Shown piece by piece: positions 1 through 23,300 of a DNA stretch of 64,000 nt; position 1 is the first letter of the stretch, and the number at the start of each line of letters is the position of its first letter. A program made the position numbers and the translations under genes. The notes under the pieces are model-generated. The model saw only the letters and a list, made by a program, of their open reading frames with translations, was not told the DNA's origin and did no database searches. The DNA is from Lysobacter antibioticus (GTDB lineage Bacteria > Pseudomonadota > Gammaproteobacteria > Xanthomonadales > Xanthomonadaceae). Location of the stretch: contig NZ_CP013141.1 of the NCBI RefSeq assembly GCF_001442535.1, positions 1,814,484-1,878,483 of the forward strand. Reading direction: 5' to 3'.

Positions 1-3000
1 GCTTGAGCGCGCTGCGGTCGAGCCGGCCGCTCAGGCGCAGCGCCGCCGGCATGTGATACGCCGCGCTGGCGGCGCGATCGAGCTGGTCGAGGAACCACAG
101 GCGTTGCTGCGCCCACGACAAGGGCAACGGGCCGTCGCGGTCGGCCACGGCGATGGTGCTGTCGTCGGCGCGGCCGGCGCCGGCCAGCGCCGCGGCCATC
201 GCGGCGAGGCTGGGATGCGCGAACACCTCGCGCAGCGCCAGCTCGACGCCGAGCGCTTCGCGCAGGCGCGTGACCAACTGCACTGCGAGCAAGGAATGCC
301 CGCCGAGCTCGAAGAACTGATCCTGGCGCCCGGCGCGTTCCAGGCCCAGCAGTTCGCACCAGACCCGCGCCACCGTCTGTTCCAGTTCGCCCTGCGGCGC
401 TTCGTATTCGCGCAGCGCGAGCGCGGACTGGTCCGGCGCCGGCAGCACCCTGCGGTCCAGCTTGCCGTTCGGCGACATCGGCCAGGCGTCCAGGCTCACG
501 AACGCGGACGGCAGCATGTATTCGGCCAGATCGCGCGCCAACGCCGCGCGCAAAGTTGCCGCCGAGACGTCGGCGCCCTGCTCCGCCAACAGATACGCGA
601 CCAGACGCTTGCCGCCGGCCTGGTCGTCGCGCGCGGTGACCACCGCTTCGCGCACGCCGGCGCAGGCGCACAGACGCGCCTCGATCTCGCCGAGCTCGAC
701 CCGGAAGCCGCGGATCTTGACCTGGAAATCGTTGCGGCCGAGGTAGTCGACGGTGCCGTCGGGCAGCCAGCGGCCGAGGTCGCCGGTCTTGTACATGCGC
801 GCATCGGCGTCGGCGACGAAGGGGTCGGCCAGGAAGCGCTCGGCGCTGAGTTCGGGGCGACCGAGATAGCCGCGCGCCAGGCAGGCGCCGCCGATGTAGA
901 TCTCGCCGTTGACGCCGGGCGGCACCGGCTGGCGCTCGCCGTCGAGCAGGTAGATGCGCGCATTGGCGATCGGCGCACCGATCGGCGGAGTCGCCGGCCA
1001 CGCCATCGGGTCGCCGGACAGCGTGTGGGCGGTGCAGACGTGGCTTTCGGTCGGGCCGTAATGGTTGTGCAGCTCGCGTCCAGGCACGCGAGCGAAGAAA
1101 CTGCGGATCGCCGGGTTGACGAACAACTGCTCGCCGGCGGTGACCACACGGGTCAGCGACGGCAGCGCTTCGCCGTTGCGCTCGGCCGCCGCGACCAGAC
1201 CCTGGAAGGCCACGAACGGCAGGAAGATCCGCTGCACCTCGTGGCGCTTGATGAAATCGACCAGTGCGAACGGGTCCTGGCGGGTCGCTTCGCGCAGCAG
1301 CATCAGGCAGCCGCCCGAGGCCAGCGTATAGAACAATTCCTGGAAGGCGACGTCGAAACCGAGCGCGGAGAACTGCAGCACCTTCTCGCCGGCGGCGCGA
1401 CCGCCCTGGTCGCGGCACTGCCAATCGATCAGGTTGACCAGCGGCGCTTGCGCCATCGCCACGCCCTTGGGCTGGCCGGTCGAACCCGAGGTGTAGATGA
1501 CGTAGGCCAGATGCTGCGGGGTCAGCCCGGCCACAAGCGGATCGTGCTCGGGCTCGTTCGCGAGCACGGGATCGTCGAGGTCGATCAGCGGCACACGAGA
1601 AGCGCCCAACGCCGGCACTTCGTCGAACAGACTGCGCTGGCTCAGCAGCGCCAGCGGCGCGCTGTCGTCGAGCATGTAGGCCAGGCGCTCGTCCGGATAG
1701 GCCGGGTCGAGCGGCACGTAGCCGGCGCCGGCCTTGAGGATGCCGAGCACCCCGATCACCAGTTCCGGCCCGCGCTCGGCGCAGATCGCGACGCGATCAT
1801 CAGGTTCAATCCCGAGCGCGATCAAGCGATGCGCGACCCGGTTGGCGCGGCGATTGAGTTCGGCGTAATCGAGGCTGCGTTCCTCGAACACCAGCGCCAG
1901 GGCATCGGGCGTGCTGCGCGCCTGCTGCTCGAACAGCTGATGCAGCACACGCGACGCCGCGAACTCGACCGCGCTGTCGTTGAAACCTTCGAGCACGCGC
2001 TCGCGCTCGGCCGCCGCCATCAAGGGCAGGCGCGCGATCGGCTCGGCGCCCTCGGCGGCCAGGCCTTCGAGCACGCTGACGAAGTAGCCGGCATAGCGCT
2101 CGATGGTGCTGTGATCGAACAGATCGCTGGCGTAACCGATGTTGCCCTCGACCGCGCCGTCGATCTCGCGCAGCCCCAGTTCCAGATCGAAGTGGGCGGT
2201 GTAGCGCGAGGTGCCGAGCATTTCCAGGCTCAGGCCCGGCAGGCTCAGCTCGCTGTTGCCGGGCGTGTTGTTGAACGCCAGCATGGTCTGGAACACCGGC
2301 CCGTAGCTGAGGCTGCGCGCCGGCTGCAAGGCTTCGACCACTTGCTCGAACGGCACGTCCTGGTGCGCATAAGCGCCGAGCGTGGCGGCCTTGACCTGGG
2401 CCAGCAAGGCGGCGACGCCGGGCTTGCCGCTGAAATCGATACGCAAGGCGATGGTGTTGACGAAGAAGCCGATCAACGGCTCGACTTCGCTGCGGCGGCG
2501 GTTCGCCACCGGGCTGCCGATCACCACTTCGTCCTGGCCGCTCAGGCGCGACAACAGGGTCGCCCACGCCGCCAGCAGGACCATGAACATGGTCGTGCCG
2601 TGGCGCTGCGACAAGGCATGCAGGGACGCGGTCAGCTGCGGGGTCAGGCGCAGGTCGACGCGGCCGCCGGCATAGCGCTGCACCGGCGGGCGCGGTCGGT
2701 CGCTCGGCAGTTCCAGCAGGGCCGGTGCCCCGCCGAGGTGGCCGCGCCAGAAGTCCAGTTGCCCCTGCAAGGCGTCGCCTTGCAGCCATTGGCGCTGCCA
2801 GACCGCGTAGTCGGCGTACTGGATCGGCAGCGGCGGCAACGGATCGGCCAGACCCTGGCTGAAAGCGCCGTAGAGCGCGGTGACTTCGCGCACCAACACA
2901 CCGATCGACCAACCGTCGGAGACGATGTGGTGCTGGGTCAGCAACAGCACGTGCTCGTCGTCGGCCAGGCGCAGCAGGCGCCCGCGGATCAAAGGGCCGG

Positions 3001-3458
3001 CGGCGAGGTCGAAGGGCGCGCGCGCTTCGATGGCGCCGAGTTCGGCGATCGCGGTTTCGCGCGCCTCGGGCGCGAGTGCGCTCAGGTCCTGCAGGTCGAG
3101 GGCAAAGCCCTGCTCGCCCGGCGCGACCACTTGGGTCGGCACGCCGTCGACTTCGACGAAACGGGTGCGCAGGTTTTCATGGCGGGCGATCAGGCGGTCG
3201 AGGGTGGCCTTGAGCGCGTCGCGGTCGAGGCGACCGCTCAAACGCAGCGCCACCGGCATGTGATACGCGGCGCTGGCGGCCGGGTCGAGCCTGTCGAGAA
3301 ACCACAGGCGCTGCTGCGCCCACGACAGCGGCAGCGGCACGCTGCGGTCGGCCAGCGGAATCGTCGTCGCGGCGAGGTCGTCGCCGCGCTGTTCGATGCG
3401 TTTCTTGAGCCGGTTGCGCAAAATCGCCTGTTTCAGCGCTTCCAGAGCCGGGTCCTGC

Positions 3459-3466
<8 letters not shown>
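1..3466 (-). CDS. NRPS subunit 6, partial: C-A(Pro-like)-PCP-C...
   Basis: Sixth and last visible synthetase of the operon; its 3' end lies beyond the left edge, so this is the N-terminal 1155 residues. The start is the ATG at 3466, which overlaps the end of the upstream subunit by 8 nt. It opens with a short basic segment (MNKQDPALEALKQAILRNRL), then an LCL-type condensation domain with HHIVSDGW near residue 178, an adenylation domain with YTSGSTG near 660, a carrier domain (LGGHSLL near 1055) and the start of a twelfth condensation domain near 1110. The ten-residue specificity code I read is DVQFVAHVCK, close to the proline code DVQLIAHVVK, so proline or a proline analogue is the best guess. 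The conventional C domain implies that residue 10 is accepted in the L form. Further modules and a termination domain must lie outside the window. Confidence 0.93.
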
Positions 3467-13658
<10,192 letters not shown>

Positions 13659-13669
<11 letters not shown>

Positions 13670-16600
13670 CGACGGCGTCCTCCGACAACAGGGCCAACAA
13701 CTCGCTTTCGCTCAATTCGCCGAGCGACTGCTCGATGTCGGCGACGTCGCTCTCGGCGAAGGATTCGATCTGCGCCGACACCACCAGCCCGGCGAGGAAG
13801 GACAGAGTCGGCTGCTCGAACAGGGTGCGCAGCGGGATCTCGACCTCGAAGCGTTCGCGCACCCGGATCGCCAATTGCATGATCAGCAGCGAATGCCCGC
13901 CTAGTTCGAAGAAGTGGTCGTGGCGACCGACCCGCTCGATGCCCAGCAGGTCCTGCCAGATCGCAGCCAGGGTCTGCTCGACTTCGCCGAGCGGGGCTTC
14001 GTACTCGCGGCTCGCCAAGGCCGATTGATCCGGCGACGGCAAGGCCTTGCGGTCGAGCTTGCCGTTCGGGTTCAAGGGCAAGACGTCCAGGGCGACGAAC
14101 GCGCTCGGGATCATGTACTCGGCCAGCTCGCGGGCCAGCGCTTCGCGCAGGTTCGTCACCGAGATCTCGGCGCCCTGCTCCGCCACCACGTAGGCGACCA
14201 GGCGCTTGTCGCCGCTGTCTTCTTCGCGTGCGATCACCACCGCCTCGCGCACGCCATCGCAGGCGGTCAGGCGCGCTTCGATCTCGCCGAGCTCGATGCG
14301 GAAGCCGCGGATCTTGACCTGGAAGTCGTTGCGGCCCAGGTATTCGATCGTGCCGTCGGCGCGCCAGCGACCGAGGTCGCCGGTCTTGTACATGCGCGCT
14401 TCTTCGTTCGCAGAGAACTGATCGCGCAGGAAGCGCTCCGCGGTCAGCTCCGGACGATCCAGATAGCCGCGTGCAACCTGCACGCCGCCGAGGAACAGCT
14501 CGCCCGGCACGCCGACCGGCACCGGCTCGCCGCGGCTGTCGAGCAGGTACACCGGGGTATTCGCAATCGGACGGCCGATGTTCGGGCCGCCGACCGCATC
14601 GCGGATGCTGCCGATGGTCGCGTCGACCGTGCACTCGGTCGGGCCGTACATGTTGTGGAAGTGGATGCTCGGCGAGGCCTTGAGCTTGTCCCACATCGCC
14701 TTGCCGATCGGCTCGCCGCCCAGCAGCACGCTGGTCGGCTGATGACCCGGCTTGCCGATCAGGCCGGCGGCCAGCAACACCTCCAACTGCGAGGGGGTGC
14801 TGTCGAAGGCATCGATGCGGTAGCGGTCGATAAAGTCGAGCATCGCCGGGCCGTTGGCGCGGATCGACTGCGGGATCAGCACCAGGGCATGGCCCGAGAG
14901 CAACTGCAGGATGCCCTTCAGGGACATGTCGAACGAGAACGCGGCGTTCAAGGCCACGCGCGAGCCTGCGCTCAGCTCGCGATGGGTCGTTTCGCCCATC
15001 ACCCGCCAGAAGTTCACCGCCGAGCGGTGCTCGACCATCACGCCCTTGGGCTGGCCGGTCGAGCCGGAGGTGTAGATCACGTAGGCGAGATGGCGCGGCG
15101 TCAAACCTTCCACGCTCGGATTGCTCTCGCTGTAGCTGGCCAGCGACTCATCGTCGAGCACCACCACCGGCAGCGTCGACGACTCCAGCATCGGCATCGC
15201 CGCGCGCAGCGCCGACTGGGTCAGCAAGGCGATGGGCCGGCTGTCTTCGAGCATGTAGGCCAAGCGCTCGATCGGATAGCTCGGGTCCAGCGGCACGTAG
15301 CCGGCGCCGGCCTTGAGCACGCCCAGCAGGCCGACGATCATCGCCACGCTGCGCTCGGTGCAGATCGCCACGCGATCATCGGGTTTCACACCCAACGCGA
15401 TCAAGTGGTGCGCGACCCGGTTGGCGCGGCGGTTGAGTTCGGCGTAGTTCAGCACCTCGTCTTCGACCAAGAGTGCATCCGAATCCGGCACGGCAGCGGC
15501 CTGCGCCTCGAACAGTCCATGGATCGTTCGGTCGTGGACCGCATCGCTACGCAGATCGTTGAAGCCGCTCAACACCTGCTCCCGCTCGGACACCGGCAGG
15601 ATCGGCAACGCCCGCAGCGGCGTCTCGCCGCCGCTTTCGAGCGCGCCGATCAGCGACTCCATCGCGGTCTGCATGTAGCGGACCACGCGGGGGCCGTCGA
15701 TGCCCGGCACCGACAGCGCGGTCAGGCCGAAGCCCTGGCCGAGATCCTCGACCGACATGGTCAGCGGGTAGTTGTTGCGGGTGTCGTCCTTGAGCACGTA
15801 CACGCCGTCCCAGGCCTCGGCCATGGCCTGTTCCTCGGCGGCGTTGCCGGGCTCGTGGCTGTGGCGGTAGTTGAGCAAGGCAGTGAACAAGGGCAACGGC
15901 GGCGCGATCGCGCTGCAACGCTGGGCCAGGGCCAGCGACGCCTGCTCGTGCGCCAGCAGTTCGCTGAGCCGGCGATGAGTGTCGCGCACCGCCTCGGCCA
16001 CGGCTTCGCCGCCGACCGGGATACGGATCGGCAAGGTATTGAGGAACATGCCGACCACCTGGTCGGCGCCCTCCGAGCCCTGCAGGCGGCCGGACAGCAC
16101 GGTGCCGAACACCACTTCGTCGCGGCCGCTGCAGCGCGCCAGCACTTGCGCCCAGGCCACGTGGAACAACACCGCCGGAGTCACCCCGCGCTCGCGCGCG
16201 AGTTCGCGGATGCGCCGCGCCAGCGCATCGTCGAACACGATCCGCGCTTCGCGCGCCTGCTCGCCGCTGCTCTGCACGTCGAGCACGCCGAACGGCGCGG
16301 TCGGTTCGTCGACATGGCCGAGCTGCTCGCGGAACCAGGCCTCATGCTCGGCCTCGGGCACGGCGCGGGTGGCGGCGATGAAATTGCGGTACGGCAGGCT
16401 GGCCGGCAGTGCCTCGCCGCGTCCCTGCAGCAGCGCCAGGATCTCCGACAGGATCAATGCCATGGCGACGTGGTCGCCGCTGACATGGTGGCGCAGCAGC
16501 GCCAGCAGCCATTCGCCGCTGTCCGGGTCCTGGGCGCGGAACGCGGCCAGGATCGGCGCGCGCTGCAGGTCCAGGCGCATCCGGCGCGGGTCGGTGTGGG

Positions 16601-19600
16601 CGAGCAACTGCGGCAGGGCCGGCGAATCGGCCGACAGCTCGGCCTCGTGCAGCGGCAACGGCGCCTGCCGGTACACCACCTGCACCGGCTGCGGCAGGCC
16701 CTGCCAGATCACCGCGCTGCGCAGGATGTCGTGGCGGTCGATGACCTGCTGCAAGGCCGCCAGGAAAGCGTCCATGCGCTCGCGGCCGTCGAAGCCGAGC
16801 ACGGTGCGCAGCAGATAGGTATCGCCGCCGCTGTCGTTTTCGAGCATGTGGTGGAACAGGATGCCTTCCTGCAACGGCGCCAGCGGGTAGATGTCCTGGA
16901 CGTTGCCGGCGCCGCCGGGCACGGTGGCGACGATGGCGTCGATCTCGGCCTGGCTCAGCGACACCAGCGGCAACAGCTCGGGAGTGATCGCGGTGGTGCC
17001 GGCGACGATCAGGTTCGGCGCGACCTCCGCCGCCGGCGCTTCGGCCTCGCCGGCGATCTTGCCGGCCAGCACGCTCAACACCGGAGTGGTGAACACGGTG
17101 CGCACGTCGACGTTAAGGCCGCACTGGCGCAAGCGTTCGATCAGGCTGATGACCAGCAGCGAGTGGCCGCCCAGCTCGAAGAAATGATCGTGGCGGCCGA
17201 CCCGCTCGATGCCGAGCAGGTCTTGCCAGACCCCGGCGATGGCCTGTTCGGTCTCGCCTAGCGGCGCTTCGTACTCGCGGCTCGCCAGCGCGGACTGGTC
17301 CGGCGACGGCAAGGCCTTGCGGTCGAGCTTGCCGTTCGGGGTGAGCGGCAGCGCGTCCAGCGCCATGAAGGCGCTCGGGATCATGTACTCGGCCAGGTCA
17401 CGGGTCAGCGCTTCGCGCAGATTGGCCACCGAGATCTCGGCGCCCTGCTCCGCGACCACGTAGGCGACCAGGCGCTTGTCGCCGCTGTCTTCTTCGCGGG
17501 CGATCACCACCGCTTCGCGCACGCCGTCGCAGGCGGTCAGGCGCGCTTCGATCTCGCCCAGCTCGATGCGGAAGCCGCGGATCTTGACCTGGAAATCGTT
17601 GCGGCCCAGGTATTCGATCGTGCCGTCGGCGCGCCATCGGCCGAGGTCGCCGGTCTTGTACATGCGCGCATCGGCGTCCTGCGCGAACGGATCGCGCAGG
17701 AAACGCTCGGCGGTCAGTTCCGGGCGATCCAGGTAACCGCGTGCGACCTGCACACCGCCGAGGAACAGCTCGCCCGGCACGCCGACCGGCACCGGCTCGC
17801 CGTGGCCATCGAGCAAATACACCGGGGTGTTGGCGATCGGGCGGCCGATGTTCGGGCCGCCGACGGCATCGCGGATACTGCCGATGGTGGCATCGACCGT
17901 GCACTCGGTCGGGCCGTACATGTTGTGGAAATGGATGCTCGGCGAGGCCTGGAGCTTGTCCCACATCGCCTTGCCGATCGGCTCGCCGCCCAGCAGCACG
18001 CTGGTCGGCTGGTGACCGGGCTTGCCGATCAGACCGGCGGCCAGCAACACCTCCAATTGCGAGGGCGTGCTGTCGAAGGCGTCGATGCGGTAGCGGTCGA
18101 TAAAGTCGAGCATCGCCGGGCCGTTAGCGCGGATGGCCTGCGGGATCAGCACCAGGGCATGGCCCGAGAGCAACTGCAGGATGCCCTTCAGGGACATGTC
18201 GAACGAGAACGCCGCGTTCAAAGCCACGCGCGACGGCTCGGTCAGCTCGCGATGGGTCGTTTCGCCCATCACCCGCCAGAAGTTCACGGCCGAGCGGTGC
18301 TCGACCATCACGCCCTTGGGTTGGCCGGTCGAGCCGGAGGTGTAGATCACGTAGGCGAGATGGCGCGGCGTCAGGCCAGCGATGCTCGGATTGCTTTCGC
18401 TTTGGTCACTCAGCGACTCATCGTCGAGCACCACCACCGGCAGCGGCGAGGATTCCAGCATCGGCATCGCCGCGCGCAAGGCCGACTGGGTCAACAGGGC
18501 GATCGGCCGGCTGTCTTCGAGCATGTAGGCCAAGCGCTCGCTCGGATAACTCGGGTCCAGCGGCACGTAGCCGGCGCCGGCCTTGAGCACGCCCAGCAGG
18601 CCGACGATCATCGCCACGCTGCGCTCGGTGCAGATCGCCACCCGGTCGTCGGGTTTCACACCGAGCGCGATCAAGCGATGCGCGACTTGGTTGGCGCGGC
18701 GATTGAGTTCGGCGTAGCTCAGCACTTCGTCTTCGACCAACAACGCTTCGGCATCCGGCTGCGCGGCGGCCTGTTCCTCGAACAACGCATGGATCGTGCG
18801 GTCGTGCACCGCGTCGCTACGCAGATCGTTGAAGCCGCGCAGCACCTGCTCGCGCTCGGTCGTGCTCAACAAAGCCAGTTCGCCGACCTTGCGCGCATCG
18901 CCGCCGACCATGCCCTGCAGCAGCGCGATCCACTGCCGTACCATGCGCTCGGCGGTGGCGCGGTCGAACAGGTCGCTCGAATATTCCAGTTCGCCGCTGA
19001 GGTCTTCGCCGGCATCGCCGAGCAGCAGGCGCAGATCGAAATGCGCCTTGGCGTTGGTCGCCGGCACCGCGCTCAGTTCCAGCCCCGGCAATGCCAGGCT
19101 GCCGCTGTCGGGGGTGTTGTCCAGGGTCAGCATCACCTGGAACAAGGGGCTGTGGCCGAGACTGCGCTCCGGCGCCAGCGCTTCGACGACCTGCTCGAAC
19201 GGCAGTTCCTGATGGGCATAGGCGCCGAGCGTGCTGGTCTTGACCTGGGCCAATAGCTGGCTGACGGTCGGGTCGTCGCGCAGGTCGACGCGCAGGGCCA
19301 GGGTGTTGATGAACAGACCGATCAGCGGTTCGAGTTCGGTGCGGGCGCGATTGGCCACCGGCGTGCCGATCACCACCTCGTCCTGGCCGCTCAAACGCGA
19401 CATCAGCGCCGACCAACCGGCCAGCAGGGTCATGAACACGGTGGTGCCGTGGCGCTGCGACAGCGCGCGCAGGGCGGTGGTCAGCGCTGCCGGCAGCGCG
19501 ACCGGGATGCGGTCGCCTGCATAGCTCTGCAGCGGCGGGCGCGGCCGGTCGCCGGGCAGTTCCAGCAGGGTCGGCGCGCCGCCGAGGTGGGTGCGCCAGA

Positions 19601-20318
19601 AGTCGATGTGTTTCTGCAAGGCCTCGCCCTGCAGCCACTGGCGCTGCCACACCGCGTAGTCGGCGTACTGCACCGGCAGCGGCGGCAAGGGATCGGTGCG
19701 GCCCTGGGTGAAAGCGGTGTACAGCGCGCTGACTTCGCGCACCAGCACGCCCATCGACCAACCGTCGGAAATAATGTGGTGCTGGGTTACCAGCAGGATG
19801 TGCTCGTCGTCGCCCACCCGCAGCAGGCGGCCGCGGATCAGCGGGCCGGCGGCCAGATCGAACGCCGCCAAGGCTTCGTCGCGGCCGATCCGGGCCGCCT
19901 CGGCTTCGCGCTCGGCCGGCGCCAGCGCGCGCAGGTCGTGATCGACCAGGACGAAGCCGACGTGCTCGGAGGCGATCTGCTGGCGCGCCGAACCGTCGAC
20001 GCCGACGAAGCGGGTGCGCAGGTTTTCGTGGCGGGCGACGATGCGGTCGAGCGCGGATTGCAGCGCAAGGCGGTCGAGCCGGCCCTTCAGGCGCAGCGCC
20101 GCCGGCACGTGATAGGCCTCGCCGGCCGCCTGGTCGAGACGATCGAGGAACCACATGCGTTGCTGCGCCCACGACAACGGCAGTTCGCCATCGCGATCGG
20201 CGCGCGCGATCGGCCGCGCGCCATCCGGCTGCGCGGCCGGGGTCGCCGACTTGTTGAGCCGGCGCCGCAGCAGTTCCAGTTTCAGCAGCTCGATGTCCGC
20301 CGACGATTCCTTAGACAT
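13659..20318 (-). CDS. NRPS subunit 3: C-A(Glu-like)-PCP-dual E/C-A(Glu-like)-PCP
   Basis: Two-module synthetase of 2219 residues. The ATG at 20318 is preceded by GGAG at 7 nt, 66 bp after the previous stop. The first condensation domain is LCL-type (HHIISDGW near 180). The second has the dual E/C signature (IQDIYPLAPLQEGILFHH near 1148) and a variant HHVSGDH motif near 1275, so residue 6 should be epimerized. Both adenylation domains have the same code, DMKDLGMVDK, also found in module 10; against DAKDLGVVDK it differs only at 236 and 322, so glutamate or a close relative is likely. Carrier serines lie near 1050 and 2138. The two A-PCP units are almost identical in protein sequence, as expected for recent duplication or gene conversion. 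The C-terminus is acidic and helical (LSESELLALLSED) and probably docks with subunit 4. Confidence 0.95.
13903..15608 (-). repeat. A-PCP repeat unit, copy in module 7
   Basis: Second copy of the unit described for module 10, at a constant offset of 10,203 nt. The protein sequences differ at only a few scattered positions in the A domain, while the flanking C domains differ more. Confidence 0.85.
17173..18878 (-). repeat. A-PCP repeat unit, copy in module 6
   Basis: Third copy of the unit, 13,473 nt from the module 10 copy and 3,270 nt from the module 7 copy. It is slightly more diverged toward both ends, for example at the C-A junction and in the carrier domain. Confidence 0.85.
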
Positions 20319-20384
20319 CCCGCATCTCCATCGCTTGTTGTTCCATGGTGTGTCGTCCCCTTGCCGCCGCGCGGTCGCGGCGGC

Positions 20385-23300
20385 TCACGGGTTTTCCTCT
20401 TCGAGCAGGGCGCGCAGTTCCTCTTCCGACAACTGATCGATGTCGGCGGCCATGCGCTCGACGTCCTCGTCGGCATAGCGGCCGACGCTGGCGACCAGCA
20501 CCACCCGCGCCAGCAGCGCGACCTCCGGCGACTTGAACAGCTCGGCCACCGGCACGTCGACGGCGAAGGCTTCGCGCACCCGCGCCATCACCTGCACCGC
20601 CAGCAGCGAATGCCCGCCGACCTCGAAGAAGTGGTCGTGGCGGCCGACCTGTTCCAGGCCGAGCAGTTCCTGCCAGATCGCGGCGATGGTCTCCTCGACC
20701 TCGCCCTGCGGCGGCTCGTAGCTGCGCGCGGTCACCGCGATGCGGTCCGGCGCCGGCAAGGCCTGGCGGTCGAGCTTGCCGTTGGCGGTCAGCGGCCAGC
20801 GGTCGATCAGCATGAACGCGCTCGGCACCATGTACTCGGGCACCTGCGCCGCCAACGTTTCGCGCAGACGGCCCGGCAAGGTGCTGCGCCACTTGGCTTC
20901 GAGCGGGTCGTGGGCGAAACCGGCTTCGTCCTTGCGCAACTGCTCCGCCGCGATCTGGCTGCGCCAATCGAAGTGCAGCGCCTGGCCGTTGCGGCCGATC
21001 AGGGCGTGGTATTCGCCGCCCTGCGCGTTCGGCGCCCAGCTCAGGTCGAGGCTGTAGCCGCGCTCGCGGCAGAAATCTTCGAGATCGACGCACAGTGCGC
21101 CCTGGCCGGCATCGAGCGCGGCCTGGGCCTTGATCGCCGCGACCGAGGCGCCGCCCTCGCCCGCGCCGAGACGCTGCCAGGCACGCTGGTAGGGCGTCGC
21201 CCAGGGGTGCGCGATCGCACGCAAACCGAGCACCGCCTCGCTGCCGGCGTCGATGCGCTGCTGCAGGCGCTGCGCATCGAAGCCTTCGTCGCCCCAGTCC
21301 TGCCAGTCGACCGCGAACACCTCGTCGCGCTCGCCGTCGATGCTCAGCACCACGTCGTAGCGATAGGCCGACATTTCGTTCTCGTGGCGGGCCAGCTTGG
21401 GCAGCACGCGCACCGCGCTGATGCGCGGATAACGATCGCGCAGGGCGTGGAACCAGACCGGATCGATCAGCAACTCGATATCGCCGCGCATCTTCTGCGC
21501 GGCGCGGTCGGCCAGTTGCGTCGCCGACAGGCTGTCCGGCGACTGGAAGGCCTGCACCGACAGATGGAACGACGGCATCAGGCCGTGATGGCGCACGTCG
21601 CCGATCATCAGCTTGCCGCCGGCGGCGGTGACGCCGATCGACGAGGCGATGACCTGCTCCAGATAGGCCAGGTTCGGGAAGTACTGCACCACCGAGTTGA
21701 TCACCACCGTGTCGAACTCGCCGTGGATCGCCGAGAAATCGGTGGCCTCGCCCTGGAACACGTCGGCCTTGCCGGTCAGCTCCGGGGTGATCCCGACCAG
21801 GTGGTTGACCTTGGCCACGGTCTTGACCGACAGGTCGGTGCCGACATAGCGCTCGCAACGCGGCGCGATGTTGCACAGGATCATGCCGGTGCCGACGCCG
21901 ATTTCGAGCACACGGCGCGGCTGCAGCGCCTCGATCCGCACCAGGGTGGTGTCGAGCCATTCGCGCATGCCTTCGCTGGCGATCGGCGCACGCGTGTAGG
22001 TGCTGTTCCAGCCGGTCAGGTCGAAACCGAAATCGGCCTGCTCGACGGTTTCCTCTTCGCCCTGGTCGTCGAAGATGTCCGACCACTGCGCGACCTGGCC
22101 GTCGAGCAATTCCTCGAGCGCCTCGTCCTTGGCCGCCGCGCGCGGCGCCACGTAGGCCACCAGGCGCTTCTCGCCGGGCTGGTCTTCGCGCGCGACCACC
22201 ACCGCTTCGCGGACGTCGGCGCAGGCCGACAGACGCGCCTCGATTTCGCCGAGCTCGATGCGGTAGCCGCGCAGCTTGACCTGGAAGTCGTTGCGGCCGA
22301 CGTACTCCAGGGTACCGTCGCTGCGCCAGCGGCCGAGGTCGCCGGTGCGGTACATGCGCGCGCCGGCCGACGACGCGAACGGGTCGCGGACGAAGCGTTC
22401 GGCGCTCAGTTCGGCGCGGTTGAGATAACCGCGGGCGACGCCGGCGCCGCCGACGTGGATCTCGCCGACCACGCCGACCGGCAAGGGTTCGCCGTCGCCG
22501 CCGAGCACGTAGATGCGGGTGTTGGCGAGCGGCCGGCCGATGTGCGGCGCGACCCCGGCTTCGATGCGGGCATAGCTGGCGTCGACCGTGCATTCGGTCG
22601 GGCCGTACACGTTGTAGCAGCGCATCGACGAAGCCGCCGCGGCGTCCCAGGCGCGCGCCGGCAGGGCTTCGCCGCCGACCAGCACGGTGCCCGGGCGGCG
22701 GCCGCCCGCGACCGCGTCGTCGAGCAGACCGGCGGCGAGCAAGGCCTCGAACTGGGCCGGCGTGCAATCGAAGATGTCGATGCGCTCGCGCGCCAGGAAT
22801 TCGATCAAGGCGGCGCCGTCGGCGCGGATCGCCGCCGGCACGATCACCATGCAACGCCCCGATAGCAGTTGCACCAGCGACTGCACCGAGGCATCGAACG
22901 ACAAGGCCGCGTCCAGGCCCAGGCGCGCACCCGGTGCGCATTCGGCGAACACCTCGCGCTCGAACGCCGACCACAGGTTGAGCACGTTGCGGTGCTCGAC
23001 CATCACGCCCTTGGGCTCGCCGGTCGAACCGGAGGTGTAGATCACATAGGCCAGGTTCGACCGCGTCAGCGCGCTCACCGCCGGGTCGTGCTCGGGCTGA
23101 GCGGCCCATGTCTCGTCGTCGTCGAGCATCAGCACGGCGATGTCGGGAGCGTGCTCGTCCAGCGACCAGGCCGCCTCGCGCAGCGCGTTCTGGGTCAGCA
23201 AGGCCTTGGGCGCGCTGTCGCCGACCAGATAGGCCAGGCGTTCCGGCGGATAGGCCGGGTCCAGCGGCACGTAGGCCGCGCCGGCCTTGAGCACGCCGAA

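Noticed and set aside
20319..20384. Possible 11-codon minigene between subunits 2 and 3 (MEQQAMEMRDV)
   Set aside because: Too short and without a recognisable ribosome site or family; its sequence simply contains the GGAG used by subunit 3.
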